Positions 44,617 through 52,834 of a stretch of 64,000 nt of DNA are shown piece after piece. Position 1 is the first letter of the stretch. Every line of letters starts with the position of its first letter. The position numbers and the translations under genes are program-made. The stretch comes from CAVTWJ01 sp963849485 (lineage in GTDB: Bacteria; Oederibacteriota; Muellerivitia; Muellerivitales; Muellerivitaceae). Location of the stretch: assembly GCA_963849485.1 (NCBI GenBank), contig CAWKIF010000079.1, positions 62,001 to 126,000 on the forward strand. Reading direction: 5' to 3'. The notes under the pieces are model-generated. The model saw only the letters and a program-made list of their open reading frames with translations. It made no database searches and had not been told where the DNA came from.

Positions 44617-47600
44617 GCCAATTCCTCCAACTTGAAATAATCTCCAACATTCATATCTTCCCGCTTCCGCTCGCCACGTTTGTCAGCGCCAGGTCCACAA
44701 AGCAACCTGAAGTCACATCGCTCACAGGCCTTGGCCGCCGCAGGGAAAAGTCCCCGTTCCACGGCTTGTGAGGCAGTTGTTAATAGAACCTTCAAGGGTT
44801 CTTCGACCTTGTTCCAATCGGTGGCATCAAAAGAAGTGGAACCGTAACCACCCTTGGCGGTGATGAATTCATAAACTGCCTGTTCGGGGGTTAAGTTGGG
44901 ATAGAGCGTGCGGCAGGCCCAAAGGTAGAGAGGCATCTGGATCTTGGTGCCTTCCTTCACACTGTTCTTCTTGAAACCGATATTGCTTCCCGATTTGTAA
45001 TCCACCACCCTTAAACGCTTCCCATCCGCCGAGACATCCACGCGGTCCATGAAGCCTTCCAGCCGGAAGGTCCCTGCAGGGGTAGAAAAGGCCACCTCGG
45101 CCTGGCCCGAGCGACCGAAGGCTTTCTCGAAATCCACCGGCGTCCAATTAGGGTCTTCCAAGACCTCCCGCAAGACCCTTTCCAGGTCTTGGGTCAAAAT
45201 GAACTGGCTCCATTGCCACAGGGCGAGGGAGCCGGGTACGCCTTCCTTCTCGAATCGCTTGAAGATGCGCTGGGTTTCCTCGGCTAGGGTCTTTCGGGCT
45301 TTCTCCTGGTCGCGTTCCTTCAGCCAGCCTTCCTTCACGCCCCGGGAAAGCACTTCCTCCAAAACCTCGTGCATGAGGTTTCCCTTTTCCGCCGGGTCCA
45401 ACTGAAAGACCCGCTCAGGCTCGGGGTGGATCTTCAACCCCAGCACATAGCGGTAAAAATAACGCAGAGGGCAGGCGGCATAGGTTTCTAGGCGTGAGGC
45501 CGAGAGGGGCTTTTGTTTCAGTGAATGTTCCTGGCTTAGTTTTTCAATGGTCTTGGCGTCCTCGAAGACCCCGTCATAGGGGGTGAAACGGCGTTTGCCC
45601 TGCCGTTCTTGGAGCATTTCCCGCGCTTCCTGGTAGAAGGGCTTCCCTTCCAGATAGGCCTGGGCGGGCAGGGGATTGCCCTGGCGAGCTTCCTGGAACC
45701 GGGTGAGCACTTCTTCCAGGTCATCGACCCGGGTGGCGCCTTCGCTGCGGATCCAATCCGAGACCGCGACCTTTTTGATATAGGGAGAATCCGCTCCCCA
45801 TTCGACCTGGCGCTGACCGGTCACGGCCCGCAGGGTCTCGTGCAGGTAGCTGGAAGGAACTCGGGGCGCGCCCGTGCCGGGGTGCAAGTGCGAAGTGGTA
45901 AGGATGAGGCATTTTTGGGCGCTTCGAGCGGTGAGGAGAAAGAGAAGCTTTTCTTCGAGGCGGCCTTCCGCCTTTTCGGGGATATGGGCCTTGCCCTCGA
46001 GAAGACCGTTGAGGATTCGTCGTTCTTCATCCAAGAGCAGTGGGTCCTGCCGGGGTACCCGGGGAAAGCCCTGCTCGACCAGCCCAGGCAGAACGATGAC
46101 GTCAAAGGGAACGCCCCGGGCCTGCATGAGGTCCGAGACCTCAACCCCGCCGGTTCCTTCAACCTTCCAGGGGATCGAGACCTCGTCCATGAGCCCCGTG
46201 AGCATCGAGGCCAACTCGTCTTTTTCGACCGTAAAGGAATCCTTCGAGAGGATCTCCACACCCCGGCGAAGGGTCTTTAACTGTTCCTTGGAGTCGGAGG
46301 GTCGGAATATCTTTTCCGTTAGATCAAAGAGCACCCGGGTTTTACCTACCCAATTCTTTTCTTTCTCGAACATCCGTCTTTGTTGGAAGAGATATTGGAG
46401 CACTTGGTTGCGGAAAGCCTTGAGGGTTTCCCTTTCTTCTTTCGAAAAGCTTTCCTCTTCACGGCCATTGGGATCAGCGCCTTCATGCAAGTGGTCTTGA
46501 AGGCGGTCGAGCCAGGCGCCTTCGCCTTCTACGATTCCCGCTTCTTTAGAAGCCTGGTCCCAGAGGTGCGGGTTCCAGTCGGCAGGCTTCAATCCGAACC
46601 CCGTCGGGTCGAGATTGGGGCTGGAAAGGAAATTCATCAGGGTCTCGCGAGGGAATTCGTTTTGGAAACACTCAAGAAGAAGTAGGAAGGCCTTGGCGTC
46701 AGGGGTCTCCAAGAGGAAGACCGGGGGTCTTTTGGCGATGGGGATCCCTTGGCCGTCAAAGGCCGGCACGATCTCCCGGCGGTAGGTGTCGAATTGCCGT
46801 AGGATCAACCCGCATTGGGTGAATGTGGTTTTTTGTCTTTCGGCTTCCTCGGTGATAGAACGAACTACTTCCCGCATCTCTCTTGGCTCACCTGGGCACA
46901 ACAGGATCTTCACGTCCGACTCTTCGAACTTCGTTAAACCCTCACCCTCATCCCGGCCTTCTCCCCTCAAGGGAGAAGGAGAACCCAACACCCTCGCCCC
47001 TTGAGGGAGAGGGTCAGGGTGAGGGGTGCCTTGCTGGTGTTCCGCTTGAAATAAATTGTTTTGTAGTCTGCCTAATGGCGTCGCTTTCCCGTTTTCATAC
47101 TTCCCGACTCCCTTAACCGACCCATGCTTCTTCGCCCATTCCACAAAAGGCTTGGCGTATTCAAAGGCGGGATTGTCCTCGTAGGGGATGAAGCACCGGG
47201 AATCCTGTTTCGTGCAAAGATGGAGAAGTGTTCGTTTCTGAAGGGTCGGGGCATCGTAGAACCCATAGGTCCACAACGGGGTTTCGGGTGGCGGCAGGGT
47301 CAGGGCATCCACATAAAGGTCTTCTCGGTCTTTCCTTTTCTCCTGATTCTTCCAAGCGTCATAGGCGGTCAGGAGCCGGGAGAATTCATCCCATTTTTCC
47401 GAAAGCCGCTTCCGGGGCTTATCCCGCCCGATCTTCTTAGAAGATTCCTTCAGGTCCGCTGGTTCCACCCCGGCCTGTCGAAGTTCGGAAAGTGTGGCTT
47501 GCAAGGTCTTGTGGAATCCGGGGGTGTTCTCCACCGCTTTAAAGGAGCTAAGGGCGGGCTTCAATTTCCGGGCTATTTCCCGCAAGACCCACGACACCAG

Positions 47601-47867
47601 GGATTCAGGAAGCATTCGGTAGCCTTCTTCGATCCACTTACCCTCGGTGGCCTCCAGCAGGTACTGGTGAAAGGTTAGGAAGCGGATGTTGAAGACTTGG
47701 CCGTGCGCACGTGCCAGGGCTTCCCGCAGATGCCGCACCAGCACACGATTGGGCACCAGGACTACCAGGGGCATGAGGCGGTCGGAGTCCCGGAGGTTCT
47801 TGATAGTGTCATAGAGACGTTGTTCGAGGAAGGGCTGATAGGGGCCTAGATAGATTGAGAAACCCAA
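44613..47867 (-). CDS. addB: AddB-type helicase-nuclease subunit (PD-(D/E)XK)
   Basis: AddB is the partner of AddA. The protein has an N-terminal helicase-like region (LVVLVPNRVLVRHLREALA), a PD-(D/E)XK nuclease domain with RLRVVDYKSGSN near residue 1000 and SASRLETYAACPLRYFYRYV, the Fe-S-cluster type C-terminal motif with CERCDFRLLCG (four Cys with AACPLRYF Cys), and LEELA at the end. It starts probably at the TTG 47865-47867 with GGAG upstream; a longer frame begins at 47963. A 90-bp palindromic repeat (46935-47025) lies in frame and adds a non-conserved stretch (HPDPLPQGARVLGSPSPLRG). Length ~1,084 residues. Confidence 0.85.
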   Translation of the reverse strand: MGFSIYLGPYQPFLEQRLYDTIKNLRDSDRLMPLVVLVPNRVLVRHLREALARAHGQVFNIRFLTFHQYLLEATEGKWIEEGYRMLPESLVSWVLREIARKLKPALSSFKAVENTPGFHKTLQATLSELRQAGVEPADLKESSKKIGRDKPRKRLSEKWDEFSRLLTAYDAWKNQEKRKDREDLYVDALTLPPPETPLWTYGFYDAPTLQKRTLLHLCTKQDSRCFIPYEDNPAFEYAKPFVEWAKKHGSVKGVGKYENGKATPLGRLQNNLFQAEHQQGTPHPDPLPQGARVLGSPSPLRGEGRDEGEGLTKFEESDVKILLCPGEPREMREVVRSITEEAERQKTTFTQCGLILRQFDTYRREIVPAFDGQGIPIAKRPPVFLLETPDAKAFLLLLECFQNEFPRETLMNFLSSPNLDPTGFGLKPADWNPHLWDQASKEAGIVEGEGAWLDRLQDHLHEGADPNGREEESFSKEERETLKAFRNQVLQYLFQQRRMFEKEKNWVGKTRVLFDLTEKIFRPSDSKEQLKTLRRGVEILSKDSFTVEKDELASMLTGLMDEVSIPWKVEGTGGVEVSDLMQARGVPFDVIVLPGLVEQGFPRVPRQDPLLLDEERRILNGLLEGKAHIPEKAEGRLEEKLLFLLTARSAQKCLILTTSHLHPGTGAPRVPSSYLHETLRAVTGQRQVEWGADSPYIKKVAVSDWIRSEGATRVDDLEEVLTRFQEARQGNPLPAQAYLEGKPFYQEAREMLQERQGKRRFTPYDGVFEDAKTIEKLSQEHSLKQKPLSASRLETYAACPLRYFYRYVLGLKIHPEPERVFQLDPAEKGNLMHEVLEEVLSRGVKEGWLKERDQEKARKTLAEETQRIFKRFEKEGVPGSLALWQWSQFILTQDLERVLREVLEDPNWTPVDFEKAFGRSGQAEVAFSTPAGTFRLEGFMDRVDVSADGKRLRVVDYKSGSNIGFKKNSVKEGTKIQMPLYLWACRTLYPNLTPEQAVYEFITAKGGYGSTSFDATDWNKVEEPLKVLLTTASQAVERGLFPAAAKACERCDFRLLCGPGADKRGERKREDMNVGDYFKLEELA
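46935..47025. repeat. Palindromic CCTCTCCCTTGAGGGGAGAG repeat inside addB
   Basis: Same repeat family as in addA: CTTCTCCCCTCAAGGGAGAAGG and CGCCCCTTGAGGGAGAGGG around a short linker, followed by TCAGGGTGAGGGGTGCC. Here it is in frame (PHPDPLPQGARVLGSPSPLR), so the protein stays intact. Confidence 0.8.
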
Positions 47868-47985
47868 GGAATGGCTCCGTGACCGCAGGGAGGGATGCTT
47901 TCCAACCAGCGCATTATATATAATCGCAAATCCCAAAGCCCCTCCGGTTTTGGGGTTTAACATTCGTGGTTAACAGGGGAGATTT

Positions 47986-48828
47986 ATGTCTCGTGAGATT
48001 CTCGTTGCCGCCGCCGCCGGCTTCTGTTTCGGCGTGAAAAGGGCCATCCAGAAAGCCGAAACCATGGACCGGGCTTTCATCTTCGGCTCCCTCATCCACA
48101 ATCCCCAGGAAGTGGCGCGCTTGGCTTCCATGAACAAGAAAATTGTCCATTCCCTCGAAGAGGTGGAGGACAACAAGGTTGTTATCACCGCCCACGGGCT
48201 GGATATCAACCAACTCAATAACATCAAAGAAAAAGGGTTGGAGATTATCGATACCACCTGCCCCCTGGTCACCAAAATCTATAACGAGGGTTTAAAACTT
48301 CAGGAACAGGGTTTACAGATTGTCATTATCGGCGATCCAAAACATGTTGAAGTCAAAGGCATCGCCAGCCGGATGAAGAACCCGCTCATCATGTATAACG
48401 AAGAGGATATCGCCATGGTGCCCGAAGGTTCCCGCGTCGGGGTGGTCTGCCAAAGCACTCTTTTGATGGAAAAGTTCGACGCCTTCGTGAACCTTTTAAA
48501 GAAGCGTTGCGTGGAGGTCATCCCGGTCAATACCATCTGCAAACCAACCAAGGACCGCCAGAGCGCGGCCGCCACCTTATCCAAGCAGGTCCACATCATG
48601 ATCGTGATCGGCGGGCGAAATTCGTCGAACACCCATAAACTGGCCGATACCTGCCAGGCCTTTTTACCTAACTCGACTTATCACATCGAAACCGCCCAGG
48701 AACTGGACTCAAAGTGGTTCGAGGGCAAGACCAAGGTCGGCATCACGGCGGGAGCCTCGACGCCGGATTACCTCATTGACGAGGTGATCGCGAAGATCCG
48801 CACTTACGACGAGCTGGTTCCCGTTTAA
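47986..48828 (+). CDS. ispH: 4-hydroxy-3-methylbut-2-enyl diphosphate reductase
   Basis: IspH makes IPP and DMAPP with a [4Fe-4S] cluster in the MEP pathway and so feeds hpnCDE and polyprenyl phosphates. The 280-residue protein has the three cluster Cys: AGFCFGVKRAI (~residue 13), DTTCPLVTKIY (~96) and VNTICKPTKDRQ (~190), plus GDPKHVEVKG and ITAGASTPDYLIDEV. The conserved His of ITAHGLDI is present. GGGGAG precedes the ATG. It is divergent from addB. Confidence 0.95.
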   Translation: MSREILVAAAAGFCFGVKRAIQKAETMDRAFIFGSLIHNPQEVARLASMNKKIVHSLEEVEDNKVVITAHGLDINQLNNIKEKGLEIIDTTCPLVTKIYNEGLKLQEQGLQIVIIGDPKHVEVKGIASRMKNPLIMYNEEDIAMVPEGSRVGVVCQSTLLMEKFDAFVNLLKKRCVEVIPVNTICKPTKDRQSAAATLSKQVHIMIVIGGRNSSNTHKLADTCQAFLPNSTYHIETAQELDSKWFEGKTKVGITAGASTPDYLIDEVIAKIRTYDELVPV

Positions 48829-48854
48829 AGTTTAAGCCCCCTGGACCCGTTTCT

Positions 48855-48860
48855 TATAAT
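48855..48860 (+). promoter_or_regulatory. TATAAT -10 box close to the DUF6498-like gene
   Basis: TATAAT lies 7 bp before the ATG at 48867, flanked by GGACCC...GGGTCC arms. A -35-like TTTAAG lies about 20 bp upstream. If used, the message would be leaderless. No Shine-Dalgarno is seen, which supports this. Confidence 0.35.
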
Positions 48861-48866
48861 GGGTCC

Positions 48867-49655
48867 ATGCCCGAATCTTCCGTTTGGATTCTCATCGCGG
48901 TCAACTTAATCCCTGCCATTGGGGTCCTTGCCTGGAATTGGGATCTCTATTCGGTCATGGTGCTCTTTTGGATGGAGACCGCCATCATCGGCTTTTACCA
49001 GATCATTAAGATTTTCCGGACCATGCTGATTTTAAGCTTTTTCCTTGTTCCCTTCTTTTGCGTTCACTTTGGGGCTTTCATGTTCGGCCACTTCATTTTC
49101 CTCACGGCTTTTTTCGGCCCGGACGGGCTTAAACACATGCCCAATCCCCTGCCGGTACTCATGGACCTGCTTTTTAATAGAGGATTTTGGGTCCCCGCGC
49201 TGGCCCTCTTCTTGAGCCACGGGTTTGCTTTCTTCAAATACGATTGGAACCCCGAGTCTGCCGTCCCTGCGGAAACTACTCCCACGCCCGCCCCGGAAAA
49301 AAAGGATGATTACCATCCCATGGATGATTGGCAAAGCGAACTCAAACCTGTTTCCGCGAAAATCAACAATACCCCCATCAACCTGTCTCCCCGGTTACAG
49401 GCCCTATTGATGTGGGTCGCCAAAAGGTCGGTCAATCCCGGCCGGCAGGACCTCATGGCCGAACCCTATAAAAGGGTCGTGGTCATGCATATCACGATCA
49501 TATTGGGGGCTTTCCTGACCTTTATCGTGGGAAAAAGTAAATGGGTGATTTTGTTATTGATCGGCTTGAAGATCGCGTCGGACCTGATTTCCCATGTGCA
49601 TTACCACGGTCTAGGAAAAAAGGGTCAAGTCCCCGCCGGAATAGTTCAACACTAA
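48867..49655 (+). CDS. DUF6498-like membrane protein
   Basis: A 262-residue protein with several N-terminal membrane segments (VWILIAVNLIPAIGVLAWNW, SVMVLFWMETAIIGFYQIIK) followed by a loop of charged residues and a C-terminal pair of helices (VVVMHITIILGAFLTFIVG). The N-terminal NWDLYSVMVLFWMETAIIGFY is typical of DUF6498 proteins, whose function is unknown. It is convergent with the Gfo/Idh gene, with overlapping stops. Confidence 0.7.
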   Translation: MPESSVWILIAVNLIPAIGVLAWNWDLYSVMVLFWMETAIIGFYQIIKIFRTMLILSFFLVPFFCVHFGAFMFGHFIFLTAFFGPDGLKHMPNPLPVLMDLLFNRGFWVPALALFLSHGFAFFKYDWNPESAVPAETTPTPAPEKKDDYHPMDDWQSELKPVSAKINNTPINLSPRLQALLMWVAKRSVNPGRQDLMAEPYKRVVVMHITIILGAFLTFIVGKSKWVILLLIGLKIASDLISHVHYHGLGKKGQVPAGIVQH

Positions 49656-50674
49656 GCCTCGTTGGAATGGACGGCCTTGAGCCAAAGTTCCAGGGTTTTC
49701 ATATTGCCCAGGGAATCCGCCCAGGACATGCGGGGGGACTCCTTCAATCCCTTGCTCAAGCAGCGCCCCACTTCATCCGCTTCCAGGGCGTAAAGGTTCA
49801 GGGGTTCGATGATCTTGAGGGTTTTGGGTTTTTTCTCGTAAAGCTGAACCTCGATCGTCGAGACACCCTTGCTCCACCGGCCCGGGTGCCAGGGGGTCGG
49901 CGCGTGGATCTTACCCTTGGAACCCCAGATCGTCACCCCGACGCCTTTCGCCAGGCTCAAGCCGCAGAAGATTTGGGCCAGGATCCCTTTGGAAAATTTC
50001 AGGGATGCCCCGGCCAGCTCATCCACCGGGCTATATTTGGAAATCACACCCGTGCCTGTCACGGTCACCGGATCGGCGAAGGTTTTTCCCATCGCGGCAC
50101 CGGCCATCCGCCTGGCCATGGAAGCCGGGTAACAGCCGATATCAAGGATTCCGCCCCCGCCCAGTTTGGCGTTCCAAAGCCGGTGGCTCAAATTCACCGG
50201 ACGGTCAAAACTGAAGACCGATTCGATCAACTTCACTTCACCCACTGCTTTTTGGCATACCAGCCTGGCCAACTCTTCCGTTTGGGGGTGGCACCGGTAC
50301 ATGAAGGCTTCCATCAGGAATACCCGGTATTTCCGGGCAGCTTCCACGACCCGGCTGGTATCCCGCAAGGTCATGGTCAGGGGTTTCTCGCACAGAATCG
50401 CCTTGCCGTATTTCGCCGCCTCGATAGCCCACTCGGCGTGAAAAGGATGGGGCGGCGCGATATAAACCGCGTCCACCTGGGGGTCTTGCAAGAGATCACC
50501 GTAGGAACCGTAGTGATAGGGGGCCTGGTATTGCTTGGCGAACTCAAAGGCGCTTTCTTCCTTACGGCTGGCCACCGCGGTAAGCACCCCGGTTTGGGAA
50601 ACCTTCAGCGCCTCGGCGAAGGCATGGGCGATACCGCCGGTGGAAAGAATGCCCCAACGAATCTTATGAATCAT
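49652..50674 (-). CDS. Gfo/Idh/MocA-family NAD(P)-dependent oxidoreductase
   Basis: A 340-residue Rossmann-fold sugar or cyclitol dehydrogenase-like protein. Motifs: WGILSTGGIAHAFAEAL, VAVASRK region, VDAVYIAPPHPFHAEW, the family's EKP in AILCEKPLTM, and GGGILDIGCYPASMA with the catalytic Asp/His-region residues. The GGxxG of the nucleotide site is STGGIA, close to the usual G(T/A)GxIA. It could act on NDP sugars or free sugars of the glycan pathways here; the substrate is not clear. GAAGGGAAAAC precedes the ATG. Confidence 0.9.
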   Translation of the reverse strand: MIHKIRWGILSTGGIAHAFAEALKVSQTGVLTAVASRKEESAFEFAKQYQAPYHYGSYGDLLQDPQVDAVYIAPPHPFHAEWAIEAAKYGKAILCEKPLTMTLRDTSRVVEAARKYRVFLMEAFMYRCHPQTEELARLVCQKAVGEVKLIESVFSFDRPVNLSHRLWNAKLGGGGILDIGCYPASMARRMAGAAMGKTFADPVTVTGTGVISKYSPVDELAGASLKFSKGILAQIFCGLSLAKGVGVTIWGSKGKIHAPTPWHPGRWSKGVSTIEVQLYEKKPKTLKIIEPLNLYALEADEVGRCLSKGLKESPRMSWADSLGNMKTLELWLKAVHSNEA

Positions 50675-50692
50675 TGTTTTCCCTTCTGAACA

Positions 50693-50746
50693 AGACAGCT
50701 TTTAGCCTTTGGCCGTTAGCCAAAAGCCAACCGCTAATAGCTGTTG
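50693..50746. repeat. TTAGCC/GGCTAA hexamer repeat between genes
   Basis: AGCTTTTAGCCTTTGGCCGT then TAGCCAAAAGCC and GCTAATAGCTG form overlapping inverted words like those at 767-806. No gene is encoded. Confidence 0.5.
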
Positions 50747-50748
50747 TT

Positions 50749-50964
50749 TTAGGTTTCGAGGGTTTCCTTCATCATCTTCGCCAGCGTGTCACAGCAGCAA
50801 TCGAACCCCATATTCTGCTGGCCGGGACCGGCCCCCTCGTTCATCTTGAGTTTCGGGCTTTTTCCATGGATGGGGCAAACTAGGGAAGACGCCTTGGCTT
50901 CCAGAACTTTTAAAGTCGCTTCCAGCGCGCTCTTTTGGATGTCTTCTTTGAAATCACCGCTCAT
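50749..50964 (-). CDS. Small Cys-containing protein of unknown function
   Basis: A 71-residue protein with CPIHGKSPKLKM and FDCCCDTLAKMMKETL. Three consecutive Cys and the CPIHG pair could bind metal. No family recognised. It is between the Gfo/Idh gene and the LysM lipoprotein on the same strand, but a terminator separates it from the latter, so it has its own start. Confidence 0.5.
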   Translation of the reverse strand: MSGDFKEDIQKSALEATLKVLEAKASSLVCPIHGKSPKLKMNEGAGPGQQNMGFDCCCDTLAKMMKETLET

Positions 50965-50995
50965 GTTTTCGACCTCGTAAAAAAGGCTTATAAAA

Positions 50996-51028
50996 CAAAA
51001 AAGCCCGTCCCCCTAGAGGGACGGGCTT
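50996..51028 (-). terminator. Intrinsic terminator after the LysM lipoprotein gene
   Basis: AAGCCCGTCCC (51001-51011) pairs with GGGACGGGCTT (51018-51028) around CCTAGA. On the minus strand it ends with a T-run and lies about 15 bp after the stop. Confidence 0.85.
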
Positions 51029-51043
51029 GATTGTCGGCGGTCA

Positions 51044-51460
51044 TCAGAAATAATCGATCGGCAAGGTATTGCGCGGTGAGGAATGTGGTGCGAACTTCGG
51101 CGTTTTGGAGGCCAAGGTCCGGGCGTTCGACATATCGTCATCCGAGACTCCCGTGCGAATCTTGAAATCCTGGTTGGGGTAGATCAGGTCCGGGTCTTGG
51201 ATCATGTCGCGGTTGGACTTGAAGATCAAAGGCCAAGCGAAGTTATCGGCATAGATGCTTTTCTTGCCGGCAATGGCCCAGAGGGTGTCCTTATGTTGAA
51301 CCATGTAGTCGCTGAACTTGACCGGGGTGGGAACGGTCGTCGGCTCGGCTTCCGCTACCGGCTTGGTTTCGGTTTGAGCTACCTTGGTGCTGCCACACCC
51401 AATCGCCAGGCCAGCGATGGCGGCGAGGGAAAAAATCAGGCTTAATTTCTTGCTACCCAT
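51044..51460 (-). CDS. LysM-domain lipoprotein
   Basis: A 138-residue protein with a lipoprotein signal (SLAAIAGLAIGCGS, Cys at the lipobox), a Thr/Pro/Glu linker, and a LysM domain (YMVQHKDTLWAIAGKKSIY, then WPLIFKSNRDMIQDPDLIYP followed by NQDFKI) that binds peptidoglycan glycan strands. It is thus probably anchored in the outer membrane and touches the cell wall. AAGGAGAT precedes the ATG. It is followed by its own terminator. Confidence 0.92.
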   Translation of the reverse strand: MGSKKLSLIFSLAAIAGLAIGCGSTKVAQTETKPVAEAEPTTVPTPVKFSDYMVQHKDTLWAIAGKKSIYADNFAWPLIFKSNRDMIQDPDLIYPNQDFKIRTGVSDDDMSNARTLASKTPKFAPHSSPRNTLPIDYF

Positions 51461-51631
51461 ATAGATCTCCTTGTGTTGGCTTATGAAAGTGTTGTGACTT
51501 TATTTTGCAGCTAAATATTAGACGAATCAAGGCCCATTTGTTCAACAAAAAAAGCTGAATTGACGAAATCAATGACCCGAAAAGCCTTAAATCGTTAAAA
51601 ACTGAGGTTCTTACCCGGTTGTCACGATGAA

Positions 51632-52684
51632 TTAACAAATCCTGGGAAGCTGTTCCCCACTTAAAAGGTCCAGGATGCGGGTGGAACCCGTCACGCTCTT
51701 CAAACGAACCGATTTGCCCGAGCCCTCTAAAACCTGCCCGACTACCTTCGCCTGCCCACTGACCGGGAATTTCTCCAATATTTCCAAGGCCTTTGAGGCC
51801 TCTTTTTCAGGGAGGATCAATGTAAACCGGCCTTCATTCGCCACATAAAGGGGGTCCAACCCCAAGAGTTCGCAGGCGGCGTTAACCGGGTTGATCACAG
51901 CAATCTTGGCTTCATCCAAAAGTATGGAATGCTGGCTGGCCTGGGCAATCTCATTGATAGCGGAAGCGAGCCCACCACGGGTCAGGTCCCTAAGACAGTG
52001 AACATCCAGCCCCGCATTCAAGAGGGCCAGGACCGGCTCATGCAGTAAGGCGCAGTCGCTTTCCAAGGTGGTCTCGAATTCCAACCCTTCCCGGGCGGCC
52101 ATGATGGCGATGCCATGCCGGCCCAGGTCCCCGCTGATGATGACCACATCACCAGGCTTCACCCCAGCGGGGGATATTTCCCACTTGCCTTCCACCACCC
52201 CCACGCCCGAGGTGTTAATGAAAACCCCGTCACCCTTGCCCTTGTCCACCACTTTGGTGTCCCCGGTCACGATAGAAACCCCCGCCTCATCAGCCGCGCG
52301 GCGCATGGACTGTACGATTTTCCAAAGCTGGTCGAGGGGAAAGCCTTCTTCCAGGATAAACCCGGCCGTCAGGTAAAAAGGCTTGGCGCCCGCCATGGCC
52401 AGGTCGTTGACGGTTCCCGTCACGGCCAGCTTTCCGATGTCCCCCCCGGGAAAGAAGATGGGTTTGACCACGTAGGAATCGGTGGTCATGGCGATCCGGG
52501 TGCCAGGCAGGTCCATCACCGAGGCGTCGTGGCGCTTCAAGAGGGGCGCGTTACCGAACGCGGGCAGGAATATCTTTTCGATCAACTGCTGGGTCAGGGT
52601 TCCCCCGCCGCCGTGGGCCAGAAGCACCCGGTCATAATCGTTGAAGGGAAGCGGGCAATCGAGCGCGAAACTACTATCGGCCAT
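51632..52684 (-). CDS. hypE: Hydrogenase maturation protein HypE
   Basis: HypE turns the carbamoyl group on its C-terminal Cys into a thiocyanate that becomes a CN ligand of the [NiFe] site. The 350-residue protein has LLAHGGGGTLTQQLIEK, TTDSYVVKPIFFPGGDIGKL, VTGDTKVVDKG, CLRDLTRGGLASAINEIA and ends in LPRIC, with the Cys as last residue. It implies that a [NiFe]-hydrogenase is made; the group 4 genes at 60-64 kb fit. GGGAG precedes the ATG. Other hyp genes are not in the window. Confidence 0.95.
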   Translation of the reverse strand: MADSSFALDCPLPFNDYDRVLLAHGGGGTLTQQLIEKIFLPAFGNAPLLKRHDASVMDLPGTRIAMTTDSYVVKPIFFPGGDIGKLAVTGTVNDLAMAGAKPFYLTAGFILEEGFPLDQLWKIVQSMRRAADEAGVSIVTGDTKVVDKGKGDGVFINTSGVGVVEGKWEISPAGVKPGDVVIISGDLGRHGIAIMAAREGLEFETTLESDCALLHEPVLALLNAGLDVHCLRDLTRGGLASAINEIAQASQHSILLDEAKIAVINPVNAACELLGLDPLYVANEGRFTLILPEKEASKALEILEKFPVSGQAKVVGQVLEGSGKSVRLKSVTGSTRILDLLSGEQLPRIC

Positions 52685-52769
52685 TGTTTAACTCCCCTAT
52701 TGGATGGTTTCGCTTCTGGAAAAGAGCATTTATCTTATTCGAATTCATCTAAAAACGTTGGGGTTCTTT

Positions 52770-52790
52770 GAGCCATGCAGGCTCTTTTTT
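52770..52790 (+). terminator. Plus-strand intrinsic terminator without an obvious gene
   Basis: GAGCC-ATGCA-GGCTC followed by six T is a typical small terminator on the plus strand, yet both neighbours (hypE and the Thr/Pro-linker gene) are on the minus strand. It could end a small RNA from 52685-52770 or stop antisense transcription. Confidence 0.55.
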
Positions 52791-52834
52791 ACTCTTATTC
52801 CCTTTCCCGCAAGCAGATACCCCGCGATTTTTGG

